A stretch of DNA of 64,000 nt, from NCBI GenBank assembly GCA_022750195.1, contig JAKIWE010000001.1, positions 1,052,672 through 1,116,671 on the forward strand, given 5' to 3'. Positions within the stretch are counted from its first letter, which is position 1, and each line of letters begins with the position of its first letter. This DNA is from Thermoplasmata archaeon. GTDB taxonomy: Archaea > Thermoplasmatota > Thermoplasmata > Lutacidiplasmatales > UBA184. The translations under genes were made by a program, and so were the position numbers. Of the stretch, positions 8,683 to 17,363 are shown in pieces. Under the pieces are notes generated by a model. The model was not told the origin of the DNA. It made no database searches and was given only the letters and a program-made list of their open reading frames with translations.

Positions 8683-9631
8683 CCGGCGGCGCCCCGGGTG
8701 GGCGGCGATCGGAGTGGGTGCGCTGGTCGGGCTGCTGCTCGCTACCGCCGTGCCGTCCACCGCGCAAGCGCCGTGCGCGGCGAACTGCGAGCAGGCGTGG
8801 GTGTCGGTCACCTACGTGAGCTCGACCCAACTCGGGGTCAGCCTCTCGCTCTCCGACGGGAACGGTTCGGCGCTCCGGTACGCGATCGATGGGAACTTCA
8901 CCCCGTTCGTCGAAGGCTTGCCGGTGAACGCCTCGACCCGGAGCTCGATCCTCAACACCCTCAACCAGACCGAGAACAGCCCGTTCCTCGCCGGGTTCTT
9001 CGGCAATCGCGACGGTCACGTGGACGCCGGGGAGGTCACCCAGTTCTCGGCCCTTCTGAAGCAGGAGGCCCGCCTGCTCCCGTCGGCGAGCTTCCTCAAC
9101 CCGAGCTTTCTCCTCCTCCGGCTGGACGGCGCCCTTCCTTTGACGAGCTCGCTCGGCGGCTTCGGCTTTCCCGGGGCCGTTGGGGTCGACAGCTCGTCCG
9201 CGCCGGTCGACATCGACCTCAACCTCACCGACACGTTCCCCGGCAACGGCTCGAGCGCCAGCGACCACCCGCACACGATCGGGCTCGGGTGGACCACCCC
9301 GGTCGGCTTCGGCCTCGTTCTGGACCCGACCGTCGGCTTCACGGCAACGACCCCCGCGGGCACCGCGATCACCGGGACCACCGGGCTCACCGGCGGGAGC
9401 GTCACGAACGACCCGTGGGGGTGGGCCAGCTCCTCCGCGACCGGTACCTTCGCACCGGCCACCTCCGGTAACGTCACGGTCTCGTTCCACGACGCTTTCC
9501 CGCTCGGCGAGGTGCTGCTTGGGCTGAGCGCGGCGATCGCCGTCGCCGCGGTGGCGGCGCTGCTCCTCCTGCGACGGCGGCGCCGGCGCCGTCCCACGCC
9601 GGCCGCGCCGGCCTCGACTCCGACCGGATGA
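8645..9631 (+). CDS. Secreted, membrane-anchored protein with EF-hand-like loop
   Basis: Function not recognised. A basic n-region (RRR) and hydrophobic stretch (GVGALVGLLLATA) ending in AQA form a signal peptide; the C-terminus has about 20 hydrophobic residues followed by a run of arginines, a stop-transfer anchor. The exterior is rich in Ser/Thr/Gly with several NxS/T sequons. NRDGHVDAGEV (about residues 121-131) resembles a calcium-binding EF-hand loop or dockerin half. The start is uncertain: GTG 8645 keeps the basic n-region but overlaps korB by 38 bases; GTG 8714 is the alternative without overlap. Confidence 0.7.
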   Translation: MRSTTSSSSGSADRRRPGWAAIGVGALVGLLLATAVPSTAQAPCAANCEQAWVSVTYVSSTQLGVSLSLSDGNGSALRYAIDGNFTPFVEGLPVNASTRSSILNTLNQTENSPFLAGFFGNRDGHVDAGEVTQFSALLKQEARLLPSASFLNPSFLLLRLDGALPLTSSLGGFGFPGAVGVDSSSAPVDIDLNLTDTFPGNGSSASDHPHTIGLGWTTPVGFGLVLDPTVGFTATTPAGTAITGTTGLTGGSVTNDPWGWASSSATGTFAPATSGNVTVSFHDAFPLGEVLLGLSAAIAVAAVAALLLLRRRRRRRPTPAAPASTPTG

Positions 9632-9635
9632 AGTT

Positions 9636-10970
9636 GTGTACCTCGGGATCGACGACACCGACAGCCCCACCGGCGGTTGCACGACCCACACGCTGACGGA
9701 GGTGATCCGCAGCGTTCAGCGCGTAGGGGCCGACGTGATCGGCCTCCCTCGGTTGGTCAGGCTCAATCCGAACGTCCCGTGGAAAACGCGCGGGAACGCA
9801 GCCCTCGGGGTCCGGGTGGGGATCGGCGTCGGAAAGGCCCACACGATCGGCCGATTCCCCGAGGGACCAGTTCGCTCGTTCAACCGCGGGCGACCGTTGC
9901 CTCCGCCGCTCCGGTCGGCGGCCCTCGAGGCGGCGTGGCTGTCGATCCTCCACAACTCCGAGCCCGCACCACGAACCGACCCGGCGCTCGTCGCGACCGA
10001 TCGTCCTCTCCCCTCGTCGCTGTACTGGGCGGCCGCCCACCGCGTGGTGGGGATCGACGAGGCGAAGCACCAAGTGGCGCTCGCAGGAGCGGAGGCCCGG
10101 ACGCGCGGTTCCGAACAGGGCCTGGTCGGTGCCGCCGCCGCGGTCGCCTGGCCGGCCCGTCGCGCCACTTTCGAGCTCATCGCCTACCGTGATCCGGCCC
10201 GGATCGAGCGACCCCGCCAGGTCGAACGGGCCAGCGTGCGTCGGGCGGCCCGCCGGCATCCGGAGCTGTTCTTGTGCGATGACCCTCGCACGCGACGCGT
10301 GATGGTGACTCCGCACACGCGATGTCCGGTGTTGTACGGACTGCGCGCCTCCGGATTCTCCGTCCTGCCGGCCGCGATGCGCGAAGTGCGGAGCGAGCCC
10401 GTCGAACGGTGGCTCGTGTTCCGGACGAACCAGGCGACGGGGGACCACCTTCACCGGTCGTTCGCGGCGGACCTGACCCCGTACGCTGCGGCCTCCGTCG
10501 CGGGGCGCGTCGTCGTTCCGGGAGCCCTCGCCCGAGGCGGACACGCCACCTTCTCGATCCGCGACGCCCGTGGAGGCCAGCTCGATTGCATTGTCTTCGA
10601 GCCGACGAAAACGCTCCCCTCCATCGCAGGCCAGCTCGTTCCCGGCGACCGCGTCCGTGTCTGGGGCGGACGGTCGGCCGATCCTATGTTCCGCGTAGAG
10701 GGGATCGAGCTCACGGCCCTTGCCCCTCGGCAGGTTCGTCAGCCGTTGGGTCGTTGTCCGGCGTGCGGCGGCCGGCTCGGTTCGATCGGGCGAGATCACG
10801 GCTACCGATGCCGTACGTGTCGCTGGAAGGATCGCCTCCTCCGCGCCCCCACGCGGACCGTTCCCTCCTCGCTCCAGCTCGGCGTCTATCACCCTACGCC
10901 CTCCGCGCGCAGGCACTTGGCCCCGCTACCGGCGATGCGCCGCGTCTCGACGACGACGGTCCGAGCCTAG
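9636..10970 (+). CDS. tiaS: tRNA-Ile2 2-agmatinylcytidine synthetase TiaS
   Basis: A 444-residue enzyme that attaches agmatine to C34 of the CAU-anticodon isoleucine tRNA so that it reads AUA only. The start MYLGIDDTDSPTGGCTTH is diagnostic. An ATP-dependent kinase-like core is followed by an OB-fold (residues about 290-360) and a C-terminal zinc ribbon with CPACGG and CRTC. Length is normal for the family. It starts with GTG four bases after the preceding stop. Together with the archaeosine enzyme at 16-17 kb it marks archaeal tRNA modification. Confidence 0.95.
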   Translation: MYLGIDDTDSPTGGCTTHTLTEVIRSVQRVGADVIGLPRLVRLNPNVPWKTRGNAALGVRVGIGVGKAHTIGRFPEGPVRSFNRGRPLPPPLRSAALEAAWLSILHNSEPAPRTDPALVATDRPLPSSLYWAAAHRVVGIDEAKHQVALAGAEARTRGSEQGLVGAAAAVAWPARRATFELIAYRDPARIERPRQVERASVRRAARRHPELFLCDDPRTRRVMVTPHTRCPVLYGLRASGFSVLPAAMREVRSEPVERWLVFRTNQATGDHLHRSFAADLTPYAAASVAGRVVVPGALARGGHATFSIRDARGGQLDCIVFEPTKTLPSIAGQLVPGDRVRVWGGRSADPMFRVEGIELTALAPRQVRQPLGRCPACGGRLGSIGRDHGYRCRTCRWKDRLLRAPTRTVPSSLQLGVYHPTPSARRHLAPLPAMRRVSTTTVRA

Positions 10971-11311
10971 CGCGGACCTCCTGCTCGATCGCTCGACCCC
11001 ACCCCGCGCCGGTCCTCGCGCCTACCTTCCTTCCGTACGACGGTGCGACTCGACCCCACTGGCGAAGCGACCGGCTCACCCCCGTAGATGCGGTCCTACG
11101 GAGTAGCCGGTGAATGAAGCATTCACGAACTGGACGGGAGCCCAGATCTCGGTCGAGGCCGGAGAGAAACGATGCGCCCCGCGGGGCGATGAAGCTCCCC
11201 GCAAACTCTCGGGCGCGAGTTTCGTGCGGAGCGGCACCTGAGAAGGTTCGTGCCCCGCGATGGCGCAAGAAAGCGGTAAGGCGGTTACGCCCGACCAGCG
11301 GGCGCATCGGC
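10971..11311. other. Non-coding, hairpin-rich spacer (candidate structured RNA)
   Basis: No convincing gene lies in this 340-base gap; open frames here have arbitrary composition. Strong inverted repeats cluster from 11082 to 11304: CCGTAG/CTACGG (11082-11101), GTGAATG/CATTCAC (11110-11126), CGCCCC/GGGGCG (11175-11188), a long imperfect stem from 11194 to 11232 with inner arms AAACTC/GAGTTT, GGCAC/GTGCC (11233-11254) and CGCCCG/CGGGCG (11288-11304). It does not show RNase P RNA or SRP RNA hallmarks that I could recognise, and no clear TATA box precedes it. Either an unnamed RNA or part of tiaS 3' and htpX upstream structure. Confidence 0.4.
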
Positions 11312-11319
11312 GATAAATA
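11312..11319 (+). promoter_or_regulatory. TATA box of htpX
   Basis: GATAAATA lies about 35 bases before the GTG at 11351; the spacing suits a very short leader. Confidence 0.55.
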
Positions 11320-11350
11320 GGGTCCTCCGCCTCACCGTGCCCCGAGGCAG

Positions 11351-12295
11351 GTGGCGAAGCGGATGGTCGGAGCGGGTGTGCGGACCGCGGCCCTGTTCGG
11401 GGCGATCATTGCCCTCTTCGTCGTCGTCGGGGGCCTGCTCGGCGAGTTCGTCTTCGGGACGTTCGTCGGGGGTCTCCTCATCGCGCTGTTCCTCTCGCTC
11501 GCGTTCAACCTCATCTCCTACTTCTTCGCCGACCGGTTCGTCCTGTGGGCGAACAACGCTCGGATCGTCAGCCCGGAGGAGGCCCCGCGGCTCGCCCACA
11601 TTGTGAGCGAGCTGGCCCCGAAGTTCGGGCTCGTTGCGCCGCGCCTGGCGATCGTCCCGACGCAGACGCCGAACGCCTTTGCCACCGGGCGGGACGAGCG
11701 ACACGCGGTCGTCGCGGCCACGGAGGGGATCCTCCATCTCCTCAACGACCGGGAGCTCGCTGGGGTGCTCGCGCACGAGCTCGCCCACGTGAAGGACCGG
11801 GACGTGCTCCTCATGACGTTCGCCGCGACCGTCGCGGGGGCGATCTCCTACCTCGCCCAGTTCGTGATCTTCTCGGCGATGTTCGGTGGCAGCAACAACC
11901 GCAGCAACGTCAATCCCGTCGTCCTCCTCGTCGCCGCCGTGACCGCCCCGATCGCCGCGATGCTGCTCCAGCTCGCGATCTCGCGCTCCCGGGAGCTCCG
12001 CGCGGACGAGGTCGGGGCGCGGACGCTCGGAGACCCCGAGGCGCTGGCCCGTGCCCTCGAGAAGCTCGAGGTCGGCAACGCGCGCATCCCGCTCGCTTCC
12101 GGTTCGCCGGCCTCCAGCAGCCTGTACATCGTCAATCCGTACCGCGCCAGTTGGTTTGCGAACCTGTTCTCGACCCACCCGCCGATCGAGGAACGGATCG
12201 CGCGCCTCCGTTCGATGCCGGTCTCCTACCGGTACGCGCCGAGCGTGGGGAGCCCCCGCTTCGCTCCGACCCGCGGCTCCGGGACCCGGCCGTAG
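11351..12295 (+). CDS. htpX: HtpX-like M48 zinc metalloprotease
   Basis: A 314-residue membrane protease for quality control of membrane proteins. Two hydrophobic segments lie near residues 10-60, the zinc motif HELAH in VLAHELAHVKDRD follows, then two more membrane segments and SRSRELRADEVGA supplying the third ligand. All M48B marks are present and length is typical. GTG start chosen because the protein begins MAKRM there and the TATA box is upstream; ATG at 11363 is an alternative. Confidence 0.92.
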   Translation: MAKRMVGAGVRTAALFGAIIALFVVVGGLLGEFVFGTFVGGLLIALFLSLAFNLISYFFADRFVLWANNARIVSPEEAPRLAHIVSELAPKFGLVAPRLAIVPTQTPNAFATGRDERHAVVAATEGILHLLNDRELAGVLAHELAHVKDRDVLLMTFAATVAGAISYLAQFVIFSAMFGGSNNRSNVNPVVLLVAAVTAPIAAMLLQLAISRSRELRADEVGARTLGDPEALARALEKLEVGNARIPLASGSPASSSLYIVNPYRASWFANLFSTHPPIEERIARLRSMPVSYRYAPSVGSPRFAPTRGSGTRP

Positions 12296-12316
12296 GCCTC
12301 CACGGAGTGCTACAGA

Positions 12317-13414
12317 GTGGCGAGCTGCCCAGCGTGCGGAGAATCGACCGACCCCGGTGAGGTGGCCTGCCCGCGGTGCCACTTGGCGGTCGAGCTGTTC
12401 GAGGTCGTGCGCGAGGCGGCCGCGGGAGAAGGGTCGGACCGCCGATCCGCGGAAACCGTCCGCGAACTGCTGCTCGCCGCAGGGGTCGACGATCCTCCCC
12501 CCGCGACTTCCGGGGACTCCCCGGCCCCGGCCGCCCAGCTAGGTCAATCCGGCAGCTTTCCCGCGCCGACCTCCTGGCCGGACCGACCGCGGCCAACGCC
12601 CGGGGCCGCTCGTGTCCCGCTGCTCCCCGCCCTCCCGACGGCCGGAGAGATACCGGTGCTCAAGCGTCAGATCGACGAGTACCTCGGTCTGGGACGCCGT
12701 CAGGGACTTGATTTCACCGAGTTCCATCGTCGTGCGCGCGAGGCGCTCGTCACCGACGACCGCCGCGAGCTCGAGGCCCTGAGCCGGGACCTGTTCGTTC
12801 ACCTGGCCGCGGCCCTCGTGGAGGAGCTCCAGAGCGTGGGCGCGAGGCGCAACGAGCTGCAAGGGCTCGTCGCGACCTCGACGCCGGACGCCGAGCTCGA
12901 GGGATGCCGCGCGGCGCTCGGCGTCGGCGACCTCGCCGGCGCCCACCGCCGGCTCCGTCACCTCGAGGAGGAGCTGACGCGGCTCGAGGACGAGTGGGCG
13001 ACGGTGCAGATCCTCGTCGCGGAGTGTGACCTGATCGCCGGGGTGGTGCGCGAGCTCGGCGGCGATCCGGCGCCCGCCCTAGGGCCGCTCGAGGTCGGGC
13101 GGAGCCTGGCGCGCGAGGGGCGCCGCGAGGAGGCCGAACCGATCCTCGCTCGGGCCGCGGCGGCGCTCTGGTCGGTGGCGAGCCCGATGATCGTTACGGA
13201 TCTTCGTCGATTGGCAAGCGAAGTAGGTCGCCAGCGGGCGAGCGCCGTAGAGACCGGTCCCGCGGTGGAGGAGCTTCGAGAGTTCGCCGGTGCGCTGCGT
13301 CGACGCAACTACGGGGCCGCGGTCCAAGCGTACCGGCGCCTGCGCGACCGGGTGGGGCCGGTGCCGGCGTCGCCGGCGCCATCTAATAACGCCGGCCCTG
13401 TCGGGCCGGCGTGA
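12317..13414 (+). CDS. Zinc-ribbon protein with long helical, coiled-coil-like body
   Basis: Function not recognised. The N-terminus is a small zinc ribbon (CPACGESTDPGEVACPRC), then a Pro/Ser/Ala-rich linker to about residue 105, then a body of Glu/Arg/Leu-rich helices (about 110-345) likely to form a helical bundle or coiled coil. The same architecture, ribbon plus linker plus alpha-helical repeat, occurs in archaeal proteins of unknown role. It overlaps the hisS start by four bases, so the two are translationally coupled. GTG start. Confidence 0.7.
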   Translation: MASCPACGESTDPGEVACPRCHLAVELFEVVREAAAGEGSDRRSAETVRELLLAAGVDDPPPATSGDSPAPAAQLGQSGSFPAPTSWPDRPRPTPGAARVPLLPALPTAGEIPVLKRQIDEYLGLGRRQGLDFTEFHRRAREALVTDDRRELEALSRDLFVHLAAALVEELQSVGARRNELQGLVATSTPDAELEGCRAALGVGDLAGAHRRLRHLEEELTRLEDEWATVQILVAECDLIAGVVRELGGDPAPALGPLEVGRSLAREGRREEAEPILARAAAALWSVASPMIVTDLRRLASEVGRQRASAVETGPAVEELREFAGALRRRNYGAAVQAYRRLRDRVGPVPASPAPSNNAGPVGPA

Positions 13415-14712
13415 CGTTCTCCGGCCTCAAGGGATTCCGCGACTACCCCCCTCCGGACGCCGGGGCCCGCTCCGAGCTGGTGCGCCGTATGCGCGCGGCC
13501 GCGCGCCGGGCGGGCTACTGGGAGCTCGAGGCGCCGAGCGTCGAATCGCTCGAGCTGTTCAAGGTGAAGAGCGGCGAGGAGATCGCGAGCCAGGCGTGGG
13601 CGTTCCAGGACAAGGGGGGTCGGAGCGTCGCCCTCGTGCCGGAGACGACGCCGTCGCTCGCGCGCATCTTCGCCGCCCGCGCCAAGTCCGAACCGATGCC
13701 GGTGAAGTGGTTCACCTACCAGCGGCTCTGGCGGTACGAGGAGCCGCAGCAGGGACGGACCCGCGAGTTCGCCCAATTCAACCTCGACATTCTCGGCGTC
13801 CCGGGCGTGGAGGCCGAGGCGGACCTTCTCGCCACGGCGGCGCTCGCGATGGACGAGTCCGGTGCGGAAGGGCTCTACGCGTTCCGAGTGAACGACCGCG
13901 ACCTCGCCGAGGGCCTGGCGGAGCGGTTCGGGGTCCGCGAGATGGACCGGTACTTCCACGCGATCGACCGGTTCCGCAAGACGCCCCGCTCCGAGTTCGT
14001 CGCGGAACTGGGCGCCTCGGGCATGGCGCCGGCGTCGCTCGACGCTTGGGTCGAACGGCTCGACGCCTCGAGGGCCGGCCTGAGCGGCGCGGCGATCGAG
14101 GAGTTCTTCACCTACGCCCTCGGCCTCGAGCTCTCCGCGGCGGCGGCCGCGGCCGTGGCGAGACTGCGGCGCCTGTTCCTGCTCCTCGACCGGCTGGGGC
14201 TCTCCGACCGCGTCGTCTTCGACCCCATGGTCGTCCGGGGCCTCGCCTACTACACCTCGACCGTGTTCGAAGCCTTCGCGCGCAGCGAGGACCTCCGTTC
14301 TTTGTTCGGCGGGGGGCGCTACGACCACCTCATCGAACTGTTCGGCGGTCCTCCCACGCCGGCCTGCGGCCTCGCGATCGGCGACCAGACCCTCGAGATC
14401 CTGCTCCGGTCGCACGAGAAATGGCCGGAGGGTGAGCCGGCGCTCGACACCTACGTCGTCGCGATCACGCCGGACGAGGTCGGGGACGCGTTCGCGTGGG
14501 TCGAACGGCTGCGCCGCGCTGGGATCGCCGCCGAGTGTGACCTGCTCGGCCGCAACCTCTCCCGCCAGCTGAGGGAGGCGGCGCGCAAGCGGGCGCGCCG
14601 GGCGCTCCTCCTCGGTCCTCAGGAGAAAGCGAAGGGGATCATCGTCGAGCGGGACCTGGCGACGGGGGCGCAGCGTGAGCTGGCTCCGGAGGAGGTTGTA
14701 CGACCGGCGTGA
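13411..14712 (+). CDS. hisS: Histidyl-tRNA synthetase
   Basis: A 433-residue class II synthetase charging tRNA-His. GFRDYPP opens the protein, motif 2 is seen in FTYQRLWRYEEPQQGRTREF, the histidine-binding LAYYTSTVFEAF and the motif 3 region ACGLAIGDQTLE follow, and an anticodon-binding domain covers the last 95 residues. GTG start overlaps the preceding stop. The last 74 bases overlap, tail to tail, the 3' end of the nuclease gene on the other strand. Confidence 0.95.
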   Translation: MTFSGLKGFRDYPPPDAGARSELVRRMRAAARRAGYWELEAPSVESLELFKVKSGEEIASQAWAFQDKGGRSVALVPETTPSLARIFAARAKSEPMPVKWFTYQRLWRYEEPQQGRTREFAQFNLDILGVPGVEAEADLLATAALAMDESGAEGLYAFRVNDRDLAEGLAERFGVREMDRYFHAIDRFRKTPRSEFVAELGASGMAPASLDAWVERLDASRAGLSGAAIEEFFTYALGLELSAAAAAAVARLRRLFLLLDRLGLSDRVVFDPMVVRGLAYYTSTVFEAFARSEDLRSLFGGGRYDHLIELFGGPPTPACGLAIGDQTLEILLRSHEKWPEGEPALDTYVVAITPDEVGDAFAWVERLRRAGIAAECDLLGRNLSRQLREAARKRARRALLLGPQEKAKGIIVERDLATGAQRELAPEEVVRPA

Positions 14713-15454
14713 TCCCTTCGAGCGTGGGGCCGTCCCAGAGGAGGATCCCCGGCGGGGATTCGGCCCCGTCGACGAACCCGTACCAGTAGACGACGGCCCC
14801 TTCGCCGAAGATCTCGGTGTACGGTCCGAGCTGCCGTTTGAGGTTCTTGCGAAGCTCGACGTCGTCGCCGAAGTTCGCCTTCGACTCCAGCCACTTGAGC
14901 TTCTGCCCGTAGAAGATGATCGGATGGTCGAGGAGAGCGTCCGGCGTCTTCGTGTACTTGCCGCGGAGGTCCTTCTCCGTACGGTAGGTGATGCCGTGCT
15001 GTTCGAGCCACCGGTACATCCGCTCCTCCCCGCGCCGTCCCCGCTCGCGCTGGAGCTCCATGCCCCGGGGGGAGTAGATCCAGTCGTTCGTGAGCAGCTC
15101 CTCGACCTCCCGGCGGATGCGCTGGTCCGGCGCGGTCGCCGGATCGAGGAACGTCCCCCAGACCTTCTTGCGAGGGACCTTGAGCTCCCCGAGGAGGATC
15201 TGCCCCATGAGGACCGGGGGGAACTTCCACTCACGGGCGAGGTCGATCATCGTCCGGCCCCGCCGCCATTGCGCGACGAGCCGCGGCATCTGCCGCTTGA
15301 CGACGTAGAAGCGCCGGGTCGCGTCCCGGCTCACCCGGTGGGTGTAGATGACGAACAGCAGCTCTTCGTCGAACCCCTCCGCGTGCGCGATGCGGTGGAT
15401 ATCTTCGTAAGTGGCGAGGGAGTCGTAAAGGCGACGGTAGGTTTCTCGATCCAT
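14639..15454 (-). CDS. TPD-motif nuclease-like protein (CDIN1/C15orf41 homologue)
   Basis: A 271-residue protein. The N-terminal part (about 1-95) is helical with HTH character (TMIDLAREWKFPPVLMGQ); residues about 130-240 resemble a PD-(D/E)xK nuclease with the TPD signature YTKTPDALL, followed by WLESKANFGD as the acid-x-lysine element. This matches archaeal homologues of human CDAN1-interacting nuclease 1. A role in nucleic acid processing is inferred from the family; no substrate is known to me. The C-terminus is Pro/Ala-rich and overlaps the hisS 3' end by 74 bases. Confidence 0.8.
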   Translation of the reverse strand: MDRETYRRLYDSLATYEDIHRIAHAEGFDEELLFVIYTHRVSRDATRRFYVVKRQMPRLVAQWRRGRTMIDLAREWKFPPVLMGQILLGELKVPRKKVWGTFLDPATAPDQRIRREVEELLTNDWIYSPRGMELQRERGRRGEERMYRWLEQHGITYRTEKDLRGKYTKTPDALLDHPIIFYGQKLKWLESKANFGDDVELRKNLKRQLGPYTEIFGEGAVVYWYGFVDGAESPPGILLWDGPTLEGITPVVQPPPEPAHAAPPSPGPARR

Positions 15455-15534
15455 TCAGGGCCGTGGTCCGCGGTCGGGGCGGTGCAACGCTCCGGGACCG
15501 AGCCACTCTCAAAAGGCTTGTCCCGAGGCGGGTG

Positions 15535-16341
15535 TCAGTCGCGCCAGTCGAGGCCGACCGTCCGCAGGCCGAGCTTCGGGATCGGCGGAGACCGCCGCTT
15601 GTGACGGCCGTCGGCCACTCGCCGTGCGACCCGCTCGACCAGCTCGAGCGGCCAGCCGCCCCCGTCCGCGATCTCCGCGACCGTCCGAAGCTGTTCGAGG
15701 CCGAGCAGGATCCGGTCGAGGTCGTCGTACCGTATCCCGAGCTCTTCCTCGTCGGTCTGGCCGACCCAGAACCCGGCCGTCGGCGGTCGCTCGCGGATGG
15801 CCGCCGGTAGGCCGACCTGCTCGGCCAGCGCCCGAAGCTGGGTCTTGTACAGGTCGCCGAGCGGAAGAAGGTCCGCCGCTCCGTCGCCGAATTTCGTGTA
15901 GTAGCCGGCCAGAAGCTCCGACTTGTTGCTGGTGCCGACCACCAGCGCCCGCCGCTCGCGGGCTTCCGTGTAGAGGATCGTCATCCGGATCCGCGCCTTC
16001 AGGTTGCCGAGCGTGACCCGGTCCTCGACCTTCGGGAACAATCGGTGGTACGCGGTCTCGACCGCTCCGATCTCGTGCACCACCGCACGCGCTCCCTGCC
16101 CCCCCGCAAACTGGCGGGTCTCCTCCAGGAGCTCGGGGAGATAGCCGGGGTCTGGCGACAGGACCCCGGTCACCCGGTCCGGCCCGAGCGCATCGACCGA
16201 GAGTCGAAAGGCCAGCGCGGAGTCGATCCCGCCGCTCAGGCCGAGGACGACGCCGCTCGCACCGGCCTGCTCGACGTGCGCGCGGAGGAACCTCTCGATC
16301 GTGCGCTGGGCGTGGGAGGGGAGCTTCGGCGCTGCGATCAC
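15535..16341 (-). CDS. nadE: NAD synthetase
   Basis: A 268-residue N-type ATP pyrophosphatase that amidates nicotinic acid adenine dinucleotide using ammonia. GLSGGIDSALA is the pyrophosphate loop; GTSNKSELLAGYYTKFGDGAADLLPLG, cut here into its halves GTSNKSELLAGYYT and KFGDGAADLLPLG, is the family core. No glutaminase domain is present, so it is the ammonia-using form. GTG at 16341 overlaps the upstream radical-SAM gene stop (GTGA), and the frame upstream of it is a shadow. Confidence 0.94.
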   Translation of the reverse strand: MIAAPKLPSHAQRTIERFLRAHVEQAGASGVVLGLSGGIDSALAFRLSVDALGPDRVTGVLSPDPGYLPELLEETRQFAGGQGARAVVHEIGAVETAYHRLFPKVEDRVTLGNLKARIRMTILYTEARERRALVVGTSNKSELLAGYYTKFGDGAADLLPLGDLYKTQLRALAEQVGLPAAIRERPPTAGFWVGQTDEEELGIRYDDLDRILLGLEQLRTVAEIADGGGWPLELVERVARRVADGRHKRRSPPIPKLGLRTVGLDWRD

Positions 16342-17363
16342 GCCACCACGCCCGTGGGTTCCACGGCGGTCGTGGTCGCCCAGGTGGTCCGGCAGTCGCA
16401 GCCCAAGGCTGTCAGCGGCTCGAACGACTGGTCGAGGGAGGCGTTCTCGAGCGCCGCGAGGACCGTGGCGTCGCAGCGACCGCAGTTGTGAGGTCCCCTC
16501 GGAAGGCCGCCCGCGGTGGGGAACGTGACGAGTCGCGCGCTCCCACGGCGTGGCGCGCCCTGGACCATCGCTTCGGTCAGGCTCCAGAGCCACGGGGGCC
16601 GGTACCTGCCTCGTCGGTAGAGCCACTCCACGGTCGTCCCGTTCTGGATGTGGACCGGGTTCACCGAGAGCGTATCGAAGCGCGGCGCCGCGAGCTCCAC
16701 GGACCGGACGACATCGGCCACGGCCTCCGATTCGGTGAGATACGGGGGCTTGAGCAGCAGGTACCCCTTCGGGCTCGCTCCCGACGCGCGGATCCTCTCG
16801 GCGCCGGCGAAGTACTCGGCGGGCTCCGCCCCCTTGTTGATGAGCCGTTTGAGAACGTACGGCTGGGTCGACTCGAGCCCCTCGGCGACCTCGAGCGTCC
16901 CGGGGAACGCGGCGACGAGCGGATCGAGCGTCGCCGAGGTCGCGAACTCCGGCAGCGTCTCGAACAGCAGCCGTTCGGCCCGCCCCGCGAACGCTTCGAC
17001 GATCGCCCGGCGCGACGTAGCGTCGACCTCGCGGTCGTCGAGGAAGCTACCGGAGGTGTACAGCTTCACGTACGGCTCGTCCCGGTACCGACCCAAGGCG
17101 GCGGAGAGCTGGTGTGCGAGCTCGGCGGGCGTCGCGGAGCGGCCCAGGGTGTCCTTCGCGTACCCGCACATCGAGCAGCCTTTGACGTCGGCCCAGTAGC
17201 AGCCCCGCGTTCGGAGGATGAGGACGAAGGCCCGAACGCGCCGGGTCCCGATGGCTTCGGGCTCCGACCAGAGGTTCACGTACCGGCTCGCCCCGCCTTC
17301 GTCCGCCGGAAGCGGACGGCGGTCTCGGGCCACCTCGCGCGCGACCGACTCACCCACGTTCAC
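16338..17363 (-). CDS. raSEA: Archaeosine synthase radical-SAM subunit RaSEA
   Basis: A 341-residue radical-SAM protein of the archaeal family that acts with ArcS to turn the lysine adduct of preQ0 at tRNA position 15 into archaeosine. The cluster-binding cysteines are in GCYWADVKGCSMCGY, and a second cysteine group near the C-terminus (CGRCD and CDC) is typical. GTG at 17363 overlaps the ribK stop; the longer frame upstream is only the ribK region out of frame. ArcS is not in this window. Confidence 0.85.
   Translation of the reverse strand: MNVGESVAREVARDRRPLPADEGGASRYVNLWSEPEAIGTRRVRAFVLILRTRGCYWADVKGCSMCGYAKDTLGRSATPAELAHQLSAALGRYRDEPYVKLYTSGSFLDDREVDATSRRAIVEAFAGRAERLLFETLPEFATSATLDPLVAAFPGTLEVAEGLESTQPYVLKRLINKGAEPAEYFAGAERIRASGASPKGYLLLKPPYLTESEAVADVVRSVELAAPRFDTLSVNPVHIQNGTTVEWLYRRGRYRPPWLWSLTEAMVQGAPRRGSARLVTFPTAGGLPRGPHNCGRCDATVLAALENASLDQSFEPLTALGCDCRTTWATTTAVEPTGVVA

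Noticed and set aside
11194-11232. Possible bulge-helix-bulge splice motif in the spacer
   Set aside because: The bulges lie on the 5' side of the central helix on both strands, opposite to the geometry of true splice motifs, and the 5' bulge has two bases.
10894-11307. 137-codon minus-strand frame in the tiaS-htpX spacer
   Set aside because: Arbitrary composition, overlaps tiaS antisense, no ribosome-binding site, and the nearby TATA box is too close to its start codon.
11114-11320. 68-codon plus-strand frame in the same spacer
   Set aside because: Very basic, no homology recognised, covers strong hairpins; treated as non-coding.
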